A stretch of 64,000 bases of DNA from Paenibacillus antibioticophila. GTDB lineage: Bacteria; Bacillota; Bacilli; Paenibacillales; Paenibacillaceae. The stretch is taken from assembly GCF_000455265.1 (NCBI RefSeq), contig NZ_HG005139.1, positions 2,787,554-2,851,553 of the forward strand. Direction: 5' to 3'. Both the position numbers and the translations under genes were made by a program. The stretch's first letter is position 1. Each line of letters starts with the position of its first letter. Below, piece after piece: positions 44,788 through 54,255 of the stretch. Under the pieces are notes generated by a model. It was given only the letters and a program-made list of their open reading frames with translations. It searched no databases and had not been told where the DNA came from.

Positions 44788-46430
44788 TTCACTGCGCTAA
44801 ACAGGGCTTTTACAGATGAGGTCATAATATCAACGTCAATGCCGCAACCCCAATATAAGCGCCCGTCCGAAGCCGTAATCCCGATATAAGACACCGCTTG
44901 TGATTTAGAGCCCGTTTCCAGGGCATGCTCCTTATAGATCAAATCGGTGTAGCTTATGCCAAGACTGGTTTGCAGCGCATTGCTGATCGCATCGAGTCTT
45001 CCGTTCCCGGCGCCTTCGATTTCCTTGACTTCATTGCCGGTCCGTATCGTGACGGTGGTTTGAAAATTCTCCTGATCTGCAGAGCGGTATTTGACAAACT
45101 CAACAGGCGTCTTTATATTCACATATTCCTTCTGGAAAATATCATAGATTTCGTCCGGCATTAATTCCTTTTGCCGATGATCGGATACGTTTTTGACGAA
45201 GTAGCCGAAGTTTTCGCGCATTTTCGCCGGCAGATCGAGTCCGTACTTCAGCTGCAGCACGTATCCGATCCCGCCTTTGCCGGACTGGCTGTTAATGCGG
45301 ATAATATCGCCTTCATATTCTCTGCCAATGTCCTTTGGATCAATCAACAGATATGGAACCGACCAAGTCCCGGGCTCCTTTTCCTCGCGCCATTTCATGC
45401 CCTTGGCAATCGCGTCCTGATGCGAACCGGAGAAAGCGGTGAATACCAGCTCGCCTCCGTAAGGATGCCGTTCGCTTACTCTCATCTTGGTCAGTCGCTC
45501 ATAAACAGCGATAATCGCCGGAATGTTCTCGAAATTCAGCTTCGGATCTACCCCATGCGAGTACAGGTTTAGAGCCAGAGTCACAATGTCAACGTTCCCT
45601 GTTCTTTCCCCGTTTCCGAACAAAGTGCCTTCGACGCGCTGGGCTCCGGCCAGCACCCCCAACTCCGCATCCGCCACGCCTGTTCCCCTGTCATTATGGG
45701 GATGAAGCGACAAAATTACATGCTCCCGGAAATTCAGATGGTCGCTCATATACTCGATCTGGCTGGCATAGACGTGAGGCATCGACATGGATACCGTTGC
45801 AGGAAGATTGATGATGACCGGATTGTCCGCCGTCGGCCGCCATACGCCCAGCACGCTATTGCAGATTTCCAGCGCAAACTCGATTTCCGTCCCTGTGAAG
45901 CTTTCCGGCGAATACTGGAATTGAAAATTCCCCTCCGTTTCCTCCGCACACTGCTGGAGCAGCTTGGCTCCCGCCACAGCGATATCGATAATTTCCTGCT
46001 TGGATTTACGGAATACCTGTTCCCGCTGCGCTACGGATGTTGAGTTGTACAAATGCACTACAGCCTTTTTCGCGCCCTTTAGCGCTTCAAAGGTTTTGCG
46101 GATAATATGCTCTCTCGATTGGGTCAGCACCTGGATCGTTACATCGTCCGGGATCAATTCCTGCTCGATCAAAGTGCGCAAGAAGACAAACTCCGTCTCC
46201 GATGCTGCGGGAAAACCGACCTCGATCTCCTTGAAGCCGATATCCACAAGCATTCGGAAGTATTCCAGCTTCTCCTCCAGATTCATCGGGACGATCAGGG
46301 CCTGGTTTCCGTCACGAAGGTCCACGCTGCACCATGTCGGCGCCTCTGTCATATACTCCTTCTGAGTCCATTTCAAGCTTGTCTCCGGCGGCATAAAATA
46401 TCCTCTGGCGTACTTCTCAACATTTTTCAT
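44754..46430 (-). CDS. leuA: 2-isopropylmalate synthase
   Basis: 558 residues, the long LeuA type. The TIM barrel begins with WCSVDLRDGNQAL (metal-binding Asp), and SLHPHNDRGTGVADAELG with NGERTGNVDIVTLALNLYSHG supply the other metal ligands and signature. The C-terminal regulatory domain (from about 430: TVTIRTGNEVKEIEGAGNGRLDA) binds leucine. It condenses acetyl-CoA and 2-oxoisovalerate as the first step of leucine synthesis. It stands alone, not in an ilv-leu operon, and is controlled by a T-box leader. AAGGGAAGGA precedes the ATG. Confidence 0.95.
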   Translation of the reverse strand: MKNVEKYARGYFMPPETSLKWTQKEYMTEAPTWCSVDLRDGNQALIVPMNLEEKLEYFRMLVDIGFKEIEVGFPAASETEFVFLRTLIEQELIPDDVTIQVLTQSREHIIRKTFEALKGAKKAVVHLYNSTSVAQREQVFRKSKQEIIDIAVAGAKLLQQCAEETEGNFQFQYSPESFTGTEIEFALEICNSVLGVWRPTADNPVIINLPATVSMSMPHVYASQIEYMSDHLNFREHVILSLHPHNDRGTGVADAELGVLAGAQRVEGTLFGNGERTGNVDIVTLALNLYSHGVDPKLNFENIPAIIAVYERLTKMRVSERHPYGGELVFTAFSGSHQDAIAKGMKWREEKEPGTWSVPYLLIDPKDIGREYEGDIIRINSQSGKGGIGYVLQLKYGLDLPAKMRENFGYFVKNVSDHRQKELMPDEIYDIFQKEYVNIKTPVEFVKYRSADQENFQTTVTIRTGNEVKEIEGAGNGRLDAISNALQTSLGISYTDLIYKEHALETGSKSQAVSYIGITASDGRLYWGCGIDVDIMTSSVKALFSAVNQFIRLKNSAS

Positions 46431-46486
46431 AGGTAATCCTTCCCTTCATCGATTTACTGTGCTGACCTGCCAAAGACCGAAAGCGC

Positions 46487-46799
46487 AAAAAAAGCCTTTC
46501 ATCTCCACTGACAGAGACGAAAGACTTTGACATCTTACGCGGTACCACTCCGAATTCATGCCATCGTCGGCATGCCCTCTACGGATGCGGGATTGCAAAA
46601 TGAACAAATCAGGCATCCTCCTGCTGATAACGGTCAGGCTCCGGCTCCGCTTACTTCACACTTGCACTTTTAAGGTTCAGCGGGCAACTCCAAGGCGAGT
46701 TCCGATTTTCTACACGGCTGTTTCACACCGACCAACAGCTCTCTGTTCGTTTGGAAAACCGTACTATTCCTTCTCAACGTATTTGAATGATTTGAATTT
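46487..46799 (-). ncRNA. T-box leader (leucine) of leuA
   Basis: On the minus strand a Stem I region with GAGAAGGAATAGTA and an AGAGAGCTG motif is followed by a candidate specifier CTC (Leu) at 46699-46697 in GGAACTCGCC. The T-box core GGAGTGGTACCGCG is at 46551-46538. The terminator stem (46526-46494) ends in a run of seven Ts. Uncharged tRNA-Leu would stabilise the antiterminator and switch leuA on. The specifier codon is read by eye; the antiterminator and terminator are clear. Confidence 0.9.
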
Positions 46800-46828
46800 A
46801 TGCTATCTCACCGACATGACGGTGTCAA
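46800..46828 (-). promoter_or_regulatory. Promoter of the leuA T-box transcript
   Basis: On the minus strand TTGACA and TAGCAT are 17 bp apart, directly upstream of the T-box Stem I. Confidence 0.6.
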
Positions 46829-46856
46829 GTGAAATCTGAATTTTAACGGTCGGCCA

Positions 46857-48080
46857 TTATTTGCGCATGTCAGCAGGCAGCTCGAATCGGCTGTAGCCCG
46901 TCATCCGGAACGGACGAGTCGATGTCGCCCATGGAAACGGGTATTCGCTGTACAACCGCCGCCTTGCCGCCACGTCCCTCATCTTCTCGGACAAGCCGGG
47001 AAGCAAGCGTACCGTAGACTCGCCGGCCTGCTGCTCCGTCACGAACTGGCGGGGAATGGCATGAACGGCACGGGCCGACTCATAAGTGCCATTGGAGACC
47101 AGTACGAAGCTTCGGCACGCCTCCAGTGGTGAAAAGAGCGGCTTCCCCGGACTCTCGATCGCTTCCATCAGGTTCACATACATGTTGCGGATCAAGTCAA
47201 CCGGACCAAACGCGAGCTTCTCTTCGCCATCCCGTGTGTGAATAGTCAGCTTGTTCTCGTAATCCCAATATGCCTTTCCTTGCGTTCCATTTACGGTAAT
47301 GAAAGGCTCTCCACTTCCCTCAGAGCAAAGCATTGCATAAAAATGGACGTCTGCGCCATTAGCCATAACGGCGCGAATACAGGAGACGTCGTCCCCTTCG
47401 ATATCGTTGACATGGTAAAGCTCGGCCTGCACCGATTGCGGGTGCAACCCCGGTGCTCCTTCAACTCCGGCCGCCAGTAAGCAATTATGCAGCAGATGGG
47501 CGAAGGGATTGTTGAATGTCCCATCCAGCACATACTGGCCGTCGCTGACCAGCTTGCCCGCCCAGCGGGTCCGGTCGTAGTAGGCGCGGGACCGCTTCCA
47601 CATACCGACGCCAACTACATGCTGCACCTGTCCGAGCACGCCGGAGCCGAGCTTTTCCAGCAGAGTGCGGAATGCCTGACCCGACGTATTCTGGAAGTTC
47701 ACCTGACACAAGCGGCCCGCCTCCCGCTGCACGGCGATCATCTCGTCCAGATCTTGAATCGTGATCGCCGGGGGCTTCTCCACCAGGACATGAAAGCCCA
47801 TGCGCATTGCCTGGATGCACATCGGCTTATGGGTGGCAATCGGCGTGGCGATCGCCACGAAATCGATGTCCGGATGAAGTGTAAGCATCTGCACGTAATC
47901 CGTATAATGAATGGCCCCGAGTGCAGCCAGCTTGCCATAAGATTCCTGGTGCGCATCAACATTCGGTTCTGTAAAAGCAACCACCTGCAGCCTGCCCTCT
48001 CCGGCCAGCTTCTGCATCATTTTCACATGCTCAACGCCAAATCCTCCGATTCCAATCAGCGCAGCGCGACAAATCTTCAC
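46857..48080 (-). CDS. Gfo/Idh/MocA-family oxidoreductase
   Basis: 407 residues. Rossmann motif ALIGIGGFGVEHVKMM at the N-terminus, VEKPPAIT with the EKP lysine near residue 100, and a C-terminal substrate domain with DGTFNNPFAHLLHNC. The GTG start is chosen because GGAGGG lies seven bases upstream; reading further upstream would add 78 residues without family character. It is the last gene of the four-gene cluster with two TIM-barrel-type proteins and another Gfo/Idh/MocA enzyme. Substrate unknown. Confidence 0.85.
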   Translation of the reverse strand: MKICRAALIGIGGFGVEHVKMMQKLAGEGRLQVVAFTEPNVDAHQESYGKLAALGAIHYTDYVQMLTLHPDIDFVAIATPIATHKPMCIQAMRMGFHVLVEKPPAITIQDLDEMIAVQREAGRLCQVNFQNTSGQAFRTLLEKLGSGVLGQVQHVVGVGMWKRSRAYYDRTRWAGKLVSDGQYVLDGTFNNPFAHLLHNCLLAAGVEGAPGLHPQSVQAELYHVNDIEGDDVSCIRAVMANGADVHFYAMLCSEGSGEPFITVNGTQGKAYWDYENKLTIHTRDGEEKLAFGPVDLIRNMYVNLMEAIESPGKPLFSPLEACRSFVLVSNGTYESARAVHAIPRQFVTEQQAGESTVRLLPGLSEKMRDVAARRRLYSEYPFPWATSTRPFRMTGYSRFELPADMRK

Positions 48081-48156
48081 TTTCCATCCCTCCATAGCTG
48101 ATGCCTTGACAAGCCAGGTATCGATCTCCTCGCTCGCCAAGGCTATACATGAACTA

Positions 48157-48978
48157 TCAGACGTGCTGCAAATAACGTTCCTTAATGAGTGCAAGCGCCT
48201 CGTCCCCCGGCATATCCCATACTTGCCGGTTGAAGATTTCCACTTCAATCGCCCCTGTGTAACCGGCCGCCTCAACGGCATGGCGCATCCGGCGCAGCTC
48301 GATGACCCCGTCACCCATCATTCCCCTGCCCATCAGCAGGTCGGGAACCGGCACGACCCAATCGGAGACGTGGAACCCGAGGATCCGTCCTCTGGCTCGT
48401 TCAATCTGCCCGTACAACTCGGGGTCCCACCAGACGTGGAACGCGTCTACAACAACGCCGACGTCCTGGGGGGCGTGCTGCTCTGCAAGCGTGTTGGCTT
48501 GCGCCAGCGTATTAATAACGGACCGTTCAGCGGCGTACATCGGATGCAACGGCTCGATGCCGAGCTTGACTCCGTGCGAGCGGGCAAACGGCGCAAGCTC
48601 CGCGATGGCCTCTTCGACGGTCTTGCGAGCGAAGTCGATGTCCCGGTCCGGCGCCGGCCCGCATACGAGCACGAGCACGTCGGTGCCGAGCTCGGCGGCT
48701 TCCTCGACGGCGCGGCGGTTGTCATCCATCCGCTCTTTGCGCGCAGTTGCGGTGGCCGCCGGAAAATAACCGCCGCGGCAAAGGCTGGAAACGCGCAGGC
48801 CTGCGTCACGCACAAGCCGCTTGCTCTCGGCCAAGCCGGCCTCGGCGACCTTATGCCGCCACAGAGCAATCCAGGGCACTTCGGCACGAACGCAGGCTTC
48901 CACGGCCTCACTCATATTCAACCGATCGGTCGTAATCTGATTCAAGCTGAGTCTTTCTATGGAACGAAGCGGTTCCAT
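48157..48978 (-). CDS. Sugar phosphate isomerase/epimerase-like TIM-barrel protein
   Basis: 273 residues of the xylose-isomerase-like TIM barrel. Metal-ligand candidates are Glu in LGIEPLHPMY, Asp/His in GVVVDAFHVWWDPEL, His in GFHVSDWVVP and Glu in AIEVEIFN. The family isomerises or epimerises sugars, and related proteins act on 3-keto sugar intermediates made by Gfo/Idh/MocA enzymes. It lies between the DUF993 gene and the downstream Gfo/Idh/MocA gene, which fits that pairing; the substrate is unknown. Confidence 0.85.
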   Translation of the reverse strand: MEPLRSIERLSLNQITTDRLNMSEAVEACVRAEVPWIALWRHKVAEAGLAESKRLVRDAGLRVSSLCRGGYFPAATATARKERMDDNRRAVEEAAELGTDVLVLVCGPAPDRDIDFARKTVEEAIAELAPFARSHGVKLGIEPLHPMYAAERSVINTLAQANTLAEQHAPQDVGVVVDAFHVWWDPELYGQIERARGRILGFHVSDWVVPVPDLLMGRGMMGDGVIELRRMRHAVEAAGYTGAIEVEIFNRQVWDMPGDEALALIKERYLQHV

Positions 48979-49016
48979 GCTAATCCCTCCCGGATTTCAA
49001 ATATCGCTAACGATGA

Positions 49017-50198
49017 TTACGGCTGAATACCCGCCAGTGCCAGGACAGGCTTCATCCGCTGAACAGCGAGCTCCGGATCGGCCAATAGCCCGGCCCGGTC
49101 AGCAAGCACGAACAACTCAGCCAAATGGAGGATGGAACGCCAGCCCTCCGCTCCTCCGATCATACGGAAATGCGGCTGATGACCGTTCAAGTAGGCTATA
49201 AATACAATTCCTGTCTTGTAGGCGTACGTAGGCTTCCGGAAAATATGACGTGACAAGGCGACGGTAGGCTCCATGATTGAATCATAACCCGTCAGGTCAC
49301 CTCTATCCAGCGCGTGGAGCGCCTGGGCGGCAGCTGGCGCAATCGCGTCGAATATACCAAGCAGCGCGTGGCTATAGCCCTGCTCATCGCCCTTGATGAG
49401 CTCCGGATAGTTGAAGTCGTCGCCGGTGTACATCTTGACGCCTTCCGGCAATAACCGGCGCATCTTGATTTCTTTATCTGCATCGAGCAGGGATATTTTG
49501 ATTCCGTCCACCTTATCCGCGTGTGCCCGAATGATGCGCAAGCAAACCTCCATCGCCTCGTCCAGATCATGCTTGCAGCCCCAATAACCGGCTAACGCAG
49601 GATCGAACATGTCGCCGAGCCAATGCAGGATAACAGGCTGCTTCACTTGTCCCAAGATGCGCCCGTATACGCGCTCGTAATCCTCCGGCCCTTTCGCGCA
49701 AGCGGCAAGCGCACGGCTCGCCATCAGAATGACTTGACCGCCTTCGCCCTCGATGAAGCCGACTTGCTCCTCATAGGCGGCTTCCACGTCAGCAATCGTG
49801 ACCGAAGGCCCCGGAAGCAGATGATCGGTTCCGGCGCCACAGGCAATTTTGCCGCCAACCGAGCGCGCTTCCGAGATCGAGGCACGGATCAGCTCTTTTG
49901 AGCTGTTCCAGTCGAGACCCATGCCGCGCTGCGCAGTATCCATCGCTTCCGCCACACCCAGACCGAGCGACCACAGATGATGCCGATAGGCGAGCGTCGA
50001 GTTCCAATCAATCGGCGCGTGATGCAGCGGATCGGCGTCCGCAAACGGATCGCAGACCACATGGGCGGCGGAAAAGGCGATGCGGCCCGTAAACGGCAAT
50101 TGGGTCAGCTTGGCCAGCTTCTCGAACAAGATTGTCTGTACCGGAGTGTATTCATATAACTGTCCCCCTGCACGGGGAAGAAGCAGCGATTTAGCCAT
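49017..50198 (-). CDS. DUF993 / dihydrodipicolinate-synthase-like protein
   Basis: 393 residues, family length. AFSAAHVVCDPFADADPLHH, GLGVAEAMDTAQRGMGLDW, PVILHWLGDMFDPALAGYWG and KISLLDADKEIKMRR match the DUF993 pattern as I recall it; the Lys in GIKISLLD is where a Schiff-base lysine would stand. The fold is expected to be an aldolase-type TIM barrel. No reaction is established. It is always best read with its neighbours: two Gfo/Idh/MocA dehydrogenases and an isomerase-like protein. Confidence 0.8.
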   Translation of the reverse strand: MAKSLLLPRAGGQLYEYTPVQTILFEKLAKLTQLPFTGRIAFSAAHVVCDPFADADPLHHAPIDWNSTLAYRHHLWSLGLGVAEAMDTAQRGMGLDWNSSKELIRASISEARSVGGKIACGAGTDHLLPGPSVTIADVEAAYEEQVGFIEGEGGQVILMASRALAACAKGPEDYERVYGRILGQVKQPVILHWLGDMFDPALAGYWGCKHDLDEAMEVCLRIIRAHADKVDGIKISLLDADKEIKMRRLLPEGVKMYTGDDFNYPELIKGDEQGYSHALLGIFDAIAPAAAQALHALDRGDLTGYDSIMEPTVALSRHIFRKPTYAYKTGIVFIAYLNGHQPHFRMIGGAEGWRSILHLAELFVLADRAGLLADPELAVQRMKPVLALAGIQP

Positions 50199-50213
50199 CT
50201 GTATCCCTCCCTT

Positions 50214-51365
50214 TTACAAGCTCAGCTTCGGCACGTCAACCCAGCGGCGCTCCTGCCATGACTGCAAGCTGAGATCGGCAAGCTGGGTGCCCTTTGCCCC
50301 TTCAAGCAGATCCCATGGGAACGGCGTATCGATAGCGACATGCTTCAGGAACATTTCCCATTGTACTTTGAAGGCATTGTCGAAAGTCCCATTGTCAGGC
50401 ACCTCCACCCATTGGTCGCGGAACCGGAACGGATTCGGAATGTCCGGATTCCATACCGGCTTCGGTGTGTTGACCCGATGCTGCGTCTTGCAGTCCCGCA
50501 AGCCCGCCACGGCGCTGCCTTCGGTGCCGTCCACCGTAATCGTAAGCAGATCGTCGCGGTCGACACGCACCGCCCAGGACGAATTGGCCTGCACGATAAT
50601 CCCGCCCTTGATCTCAAACGTGGCGTAGGCCGCATCGTCTGCCGTGCAATCATACGGACCGCCTTGTTCGTCCAATCGTTTCGGAATATGCGTAGCGGCA
50701 AGGCAAGACACAGACTCCACTTCCCCGAACAGGTTCTCGAGCACATAACGCCAATGGGCAAACATGTCGACGATAATCCCGCCGCCGTCTTCCTTGCGGT
50801 AGTTCCACGAAGGACGTTGGCCCGGCTGCCAGTCGCCCTCGAACACCCAATAGCCAAACTCCATCCGCACCGACAGGATGCGCCCGAAGAAGCCGGAGTC
50901 GATTAGACGCTTCAGCTTGAGTAATCCGGGCAAAAACAGCTTATCCTGGACGACCCCGTTTTTCACTCCAGCCTTGGTCGCGATGCTCGCCAGTTCAAGC
51001 GCCCCAGCCAAATCCACGGCCGTCGGCTTCTCGCAATAAATATGCTTGCCCGCAGCGATCGCTTGCTTGATGCTTTCTGCGCGGCGCACCGTCGTCTGGC
51101 TATCAAAATAGATTTCATTGTATGGATCGGCGAGGCAGGCTTCAAGATCCGTGCTCCAGCGCTCGAGGCCGTGGGCCTCTGCCAACGCCTGCAGCTTGTT
51201 CTCCTGCCGACCGACCAGAATCGGATCAGGCATGACGACGTCTCCCCCTGGAAGCGCAACGCCCCCCTGCTTACGAATTGCAAGAATTGAACGGATCAAA
51301 TGCTGGTTGGTCCCCATTCGTCCGGTCACCCCGTTCATAATAATTCCGATATTGCGAACTGCCAT
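50214..51365 (-). CDS. Gfo/Idh/MocA-family oxidoreductase
   Basis: 383 residues. It begins AVRNIGIIMNGVTGRMGTNQH, a Rossmann motif with a longer loop than usual. IYCEKPTAVD carries the EKP lysine, and a later segment GGIIVDMFAHWRYVLENLFG holds the conserved Asp/His of the substrate domain. It is the first gene of the cluster and lies 15 bp before the DUF993 gene. It differs from the last gene of the cluster, so the pathway may need two oxidations or an oxidation and a reduction. Confidence 0.88.
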   Translation of the reverse strand: MAVRNIGIIMNGVTGRMGTNQHLIRSILAIRKQGGVALPGGDVVMPDPILVGRQENKLQALAEAHGLERWSTDLEACLADPYNEIYFDSQTTVRRAESIKQAIAAGKHIYCEKPTAVDLAGALELASIATKAGVKNGVVQDKLFLPGLLKLKRLIDSGFFGRILSVRMEFGYWVFEGDWQPGQRPSWNYRKEDGGGIIVDMFAHWRYVLENLFGEVESVSCLAATHIPKRLDEQGGPYDCTADDAAYATFEIKGGIIVQANSSWAVRVDRDDLLTITVDGTEGSAVAGLRDCKTQHRVNTPKPVWNPDIPNPFRFRDQWVEVPDNGTFDNAFKVQWEMFLKHVAIDTPFPWDLLEGAKGTQLADLSLQSWQERRWVDVPKLSL

Positions 51366-51481
51366 TTTTCATTGCTCCCTTCGCTTCGTATACCCGTATT
51401 GTAGCCGAGTCATAACCGCATTTCTTACAACTCCAGGAACACGATTCTCAATTTCGGAAGCGATTTCTTCAAGGCAAGCAA

Positions 51482-51515
51482 TATCCCCCACCAGCGCTCA
51501 GCCGATGGGGGATTA
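51482..51515. other. Hairpin between AraC-type gene and DUF993 cluster
   Basis: TATCCCCCA pairs with TGGGGGATTA around a 15-nt loop. No T run follows on the minus strand, so it may be a processing or weak pause site. Confidence 0.35.
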
Positions 51516-51535
51516 AGGGAATTATCGTATCTCAA

Positions 51536-52393
51536 TCAATTGGACGCAAGCTCTCTGCCTACTTGGCTTGCACGGGCGTTCAGCTCCCGGTACATTTTCG
51601 GCGACACTTTGGCAATGGCTTTGAATGACCGGTAGAACGTAGACACAGAGTCGTAGCCGACCTCGAAGCAGATGGAAATGACGTCATTGTTCGTCTCCTC
51701 CAGCAGCTTCTGGGCGACGCGGATACGCACCTCGGTTAAGTATTGAATTGGCGTCATGTCATACCGTTCTTTAAAAATATTGTTCAGGTGCCGCGTACTG
51801 ATGCCCAGCTTGGAGGCGATATCCCCTGCGGTCAGCGGATCGAAATACTTCGAATCAATGTATCCGCGGATTTTCTCGGCGCGAAGCCTGTTGGAGCTGG
51901 AGCCTGCTCCAGCGGCCTCTGTCTCGACAGAACTAACCAGCAAGAGCAGCAGTTGAGATAATTGTACCTTGAGTGAAAGCCGGACAAGCGGTGACGACTC
52001 TCTGGACTGCTCGAACAGCATTTTTCTCAGCAACTGGCGGAGCTCGCTCGCAGTAAACCTTCCCGGCTTTAACAAGCAAGAATCAGAGAAATAGATGTGG
52101 AGCAACTGCTCCCTCATATCTTTATCGAGGACCTCCTCGTCAAACGCCAACACTAGCAAGGTCAGCCTGGAGTCGGACATGACCGAGTGAACGGAATACG
52201 GCACAATCAGCGCCGTATCGTCCACGGCCAGCCTTCGTGCCTCCCCGTTCAGCCGGATCGCGCCTTCGCCCTCCAGCACAAACAGCAGTTGGTGCGTCGA
52301 ATGATAATGCTCTGACACAAGATGGCCATTCATATGCTTCTGCTCGTATATGTCAATCGCGTTCCTAGACAAGTCGATCCGTTTCATCGTCAC
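51536..52393 (-). CDS. AraC-family transcriptional regulator with cupin domain
   Basis: 285 residues. Cupin part with HLVSEHYHSTHQLLFVLEGEG and DDTALIVPYSVHSVMSD; AraC part with AGDIASKLGISTRHLNNIF and VISICFEVGYDSVSTFYRSF, ending SPKMYRELN. A GTG start lies seven bases after GGGGG; an ATG two codons on is the alternative. It is upstream of and collinear with the DUF993 cluster, so it is the likely regulator of that cluster. Confidence 0.88.
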   Translation of the reverse strand: MTMKRIDLSRNAIDIYEQKHMNGHLVSEHYHSTHQLLFVLEGEGAIRLNGEARRLAVDDTALIVPYSVHSVMSDSRLTLLVLAFDEEVLDKDMREQLLHIYFSDSCLLKPGRFTASELRQLLRKMLFEQSRESSPLVRLSLKVQLSQLLLLLVSSVETEAAGAGSSSNRLRAEKIRGYIDSKYFDPLTAGDIASKLGISTRHLNNIFKERYDMTPIQYLTEVRIRVAQKLLEETNNDVISICFEVGYDSVSTFYRSFKAIAKVSPKMYRELNARASQVGRELASN

Positions 52394-52667
52394 GGCGAAG
52401 CCCCCGTTTTTTAAAGCGTTTCATTTATAGTTATTTTAACGCGATCAGAGACTTTGTTACAACATTCGGCCGCCAAGTCAATTCAAAAGGTTATGATGCG
52501 ACTGCTGTCCCTTACCGTTCCATTAAGGAAGTGTTACTTTCTCCGCCTTATTTTGTAATCACTGTATGACCACGTCCACTAACCGTCCTGCTGAAACGGA
52601 GCCAGATAGTTGATGCTGCGCCGGTCTCCCCATGTCGAAACGGCGATCGTTCGGGTGCGCCGCCTCT

Positions 52668-53384
52668 CTATTTATTATAAATCACCGGAGTTTTGAATTC
52701 CCAATCCTTCCACATCTTATCATCTGTCGCTAGTTCAGCGATAAAATGACTTACATTGATTCTGCTTGTTTTACCCGCATTGAATATGGGGCTTCTTACC
52801 GGAGCTTCACAAACATCATAGGGACTCTCTTCATCATGATCGACTAATGTATCCGGCCGTACGGCAACCCATCCGACATTTTCGTCTTTTTTACCCATTT
52901 TGGCAATCAAATAATTGGCTGCCTTCACATTATCTCGATGAGGAGGAAGTAAAAGCTTTAGTATGGATAAGATGATTTTTTCTCCCAGTGAATTTGTCTC
53001 TCCCGATAACGTGTTCGTGTAACCTACTGTACTCATCAGGATGAGTTTCACTCTTTTGTCGGCCCTTTTTGGGACGATTTCGCAGATTCTTTGGATGGCA
53101 TCAAATACCAAATCACGAGGTTTGCCAAACATCCCTTTGAGCGTTAGATTATGACCAAGACAGGAGATCATGACATCACAATCACGTAGAAGCTGCTTCA
53201 TTTCAGCGTCATTTAATTCGTTGATATTCCCCTTTACGATTTCCACTAATGGATGTTCTAGTAAGTCTGTGGGAAGAACTGCACTTTTTCGGATGAGAAT
53301 CCGAGTAGGGATTTGTCTTTTAATGAATTGCCTGACGACTTGTTTGCCGGTAGCGCCGCTTGCCCCAAGCACTAATACTCTCAT
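52668..53384 (-). CDS. NmrA/atypical SDR-type NAD(P)-binding oxidoreductase
   Basis: 238 residues. N-terminal VLVLGASGATGKQVVRQFIK is the GxxGxxG dinucleotide motif of atypical SDRs. VKGNINELNDAEMKQLLRDCDVMISCLGHN and VRPDTLVDHDEESP are typical of NAD(P)H-binding epimerase-like proteins. GGAGA lies before the ATG. It may be co-transcribed with the DUF4386 gene 44 bp upstream. Substrate unknown. Confidence 0.85.
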   Translation of the reverse strand: MRVLVLGASGATGKQVVRQFIKRQIPTRILIRKSAVLPTDLLEHPLVEIVKGNINELNDAEMKQLLRDCDVMISCLGHNLTLKGMFGKPRDLVFDAIQRICEIVPKRADKRVKLILMSTVGYTNTLSGETNSLGEKIILSILKLLLPPHRDNVKAANYLIAKMGKKDENVGWVAVRPDTLVDHDEESPYDVCEAPVRSPIFNAGKTSRINVSHFIAELATDDKMWKDWEFKTPVIYNK

Positions 53385-53428
53385 ATTCCATCTCCGTTTT
53401 CATTAGATTTTATTTTAAGAGGTTGTTC

Positions 53429-54100
53429 TCACACTTTAACTTGATTGAAACCTCTGAATATTAGGAGTACAGCGAGAAACAGCTCGCAAATAGCTATTGG
53501 CGCATTTAGGATAAAGTAGACCGGGCTCGCTAATTTAATGATGTTCAACATCAACAGCAACGTAGCCAGAAGAGTCAAGGTAGACCCGATCATCCCCCCT
53601 ATCGATAACCATCTTGGGATAAGTCTAAATTTATATAGGCTATAATAGAGGATCAGGCCGCCAATACTCCAGGGCAATATCATCCCTATATGATTCAGAA
53701 TATCTCTGCCTTGTCTAAGCAATTCAGCGATAACTTCAAGATACGATAAGTCAGCTTGGCTGGCAGCTGCAGAACTCTGACTCACCTCTAATAAAAGAAG
53801 CAGAGAGCCTATACCGGCAAAGAGAAAGCCGGAGCCAATGATCCTGAAACCGAAATATCCCACCGCCAGACTTTTGTTGTATTTTTTAAGGATTGGGTAT
53901 ACCAATACGGTTATCGTGACATAAACTACAGCCATTGCCGCTTGAAAAAAGGTGGCCACCAAAACTTGCATTTCGATTTCTGACAACTTTACAAGGTAAT
54001 CCGAACGTTCTAATGCAGGAGCGGAGCTAAATATTCCAAAAATAAAACTGAAGATGAGCAGCAGCCCAAGATAGACTGCCGTTTTTCTGTTGGTTTGCAT
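53429..54100 (-). CDS. DUF4386-type integral membrane protein
   Basis: 223 residues with about six hydrophobic segments, beginning KTAVYLGLLLIFSFIFGIFS. The pattern (LVATFFQAAMAVVYVTITVLVYP, GYFGFRIIGSGFLFAGIGS) is that of the DUF4386 family as I know it. AAGGGGGGG lies before the ATG. The paired NmrA-like gene follows. Function unknown. Confidence 0.75.
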   Translation of the reverse strand: MQTNRKTAVYLGLLLIFSFIFGIFSSAPALERSDYLVKLSEIEMQVLVATFFQAAMAVVYVTITVLVYPILKKYNKSLAVGYFGFRIIGSGFLFAGIGSLLLLLEVSQSSAAASQADLSYLEVIAELLRQGRDILNHIGMILPWSIGGLILYYSLYKFRLIPRWLSIGGMIGSTLTLLATLLLMLNIIKLASPVYFILNAPIAICELFLAVLLIFRGFNQVKV

Positions 54101-54255
54101 GACGCCCCCCCTTTTACCTGATGATCAGCCAGCGTGTTTTACAAATAGCATATTGTCTGCAAGGTATGACCGAGTAGATACTAAAGTATTAAAGTTGGTT
54201 CGAACTAAAAAAGTCCCAAGCCTTGCCTTTAGGCATTGCTTAAGACCGGAGTCAG

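Noticed and set aside
48081-48314. 78-residue N-terminal extension of the Gfo/Idh/MocA gene
   Set aside because: The extension is not family-like and overlaps the isomerase gene; GGAGGG fits the internal GTG.
52394-52667. A hidden gene or RNA upstream of the NmrA-like gene's 3' side
   Set aside because: Short minus-strand frames exist but lack start signals and recognisable motifs.
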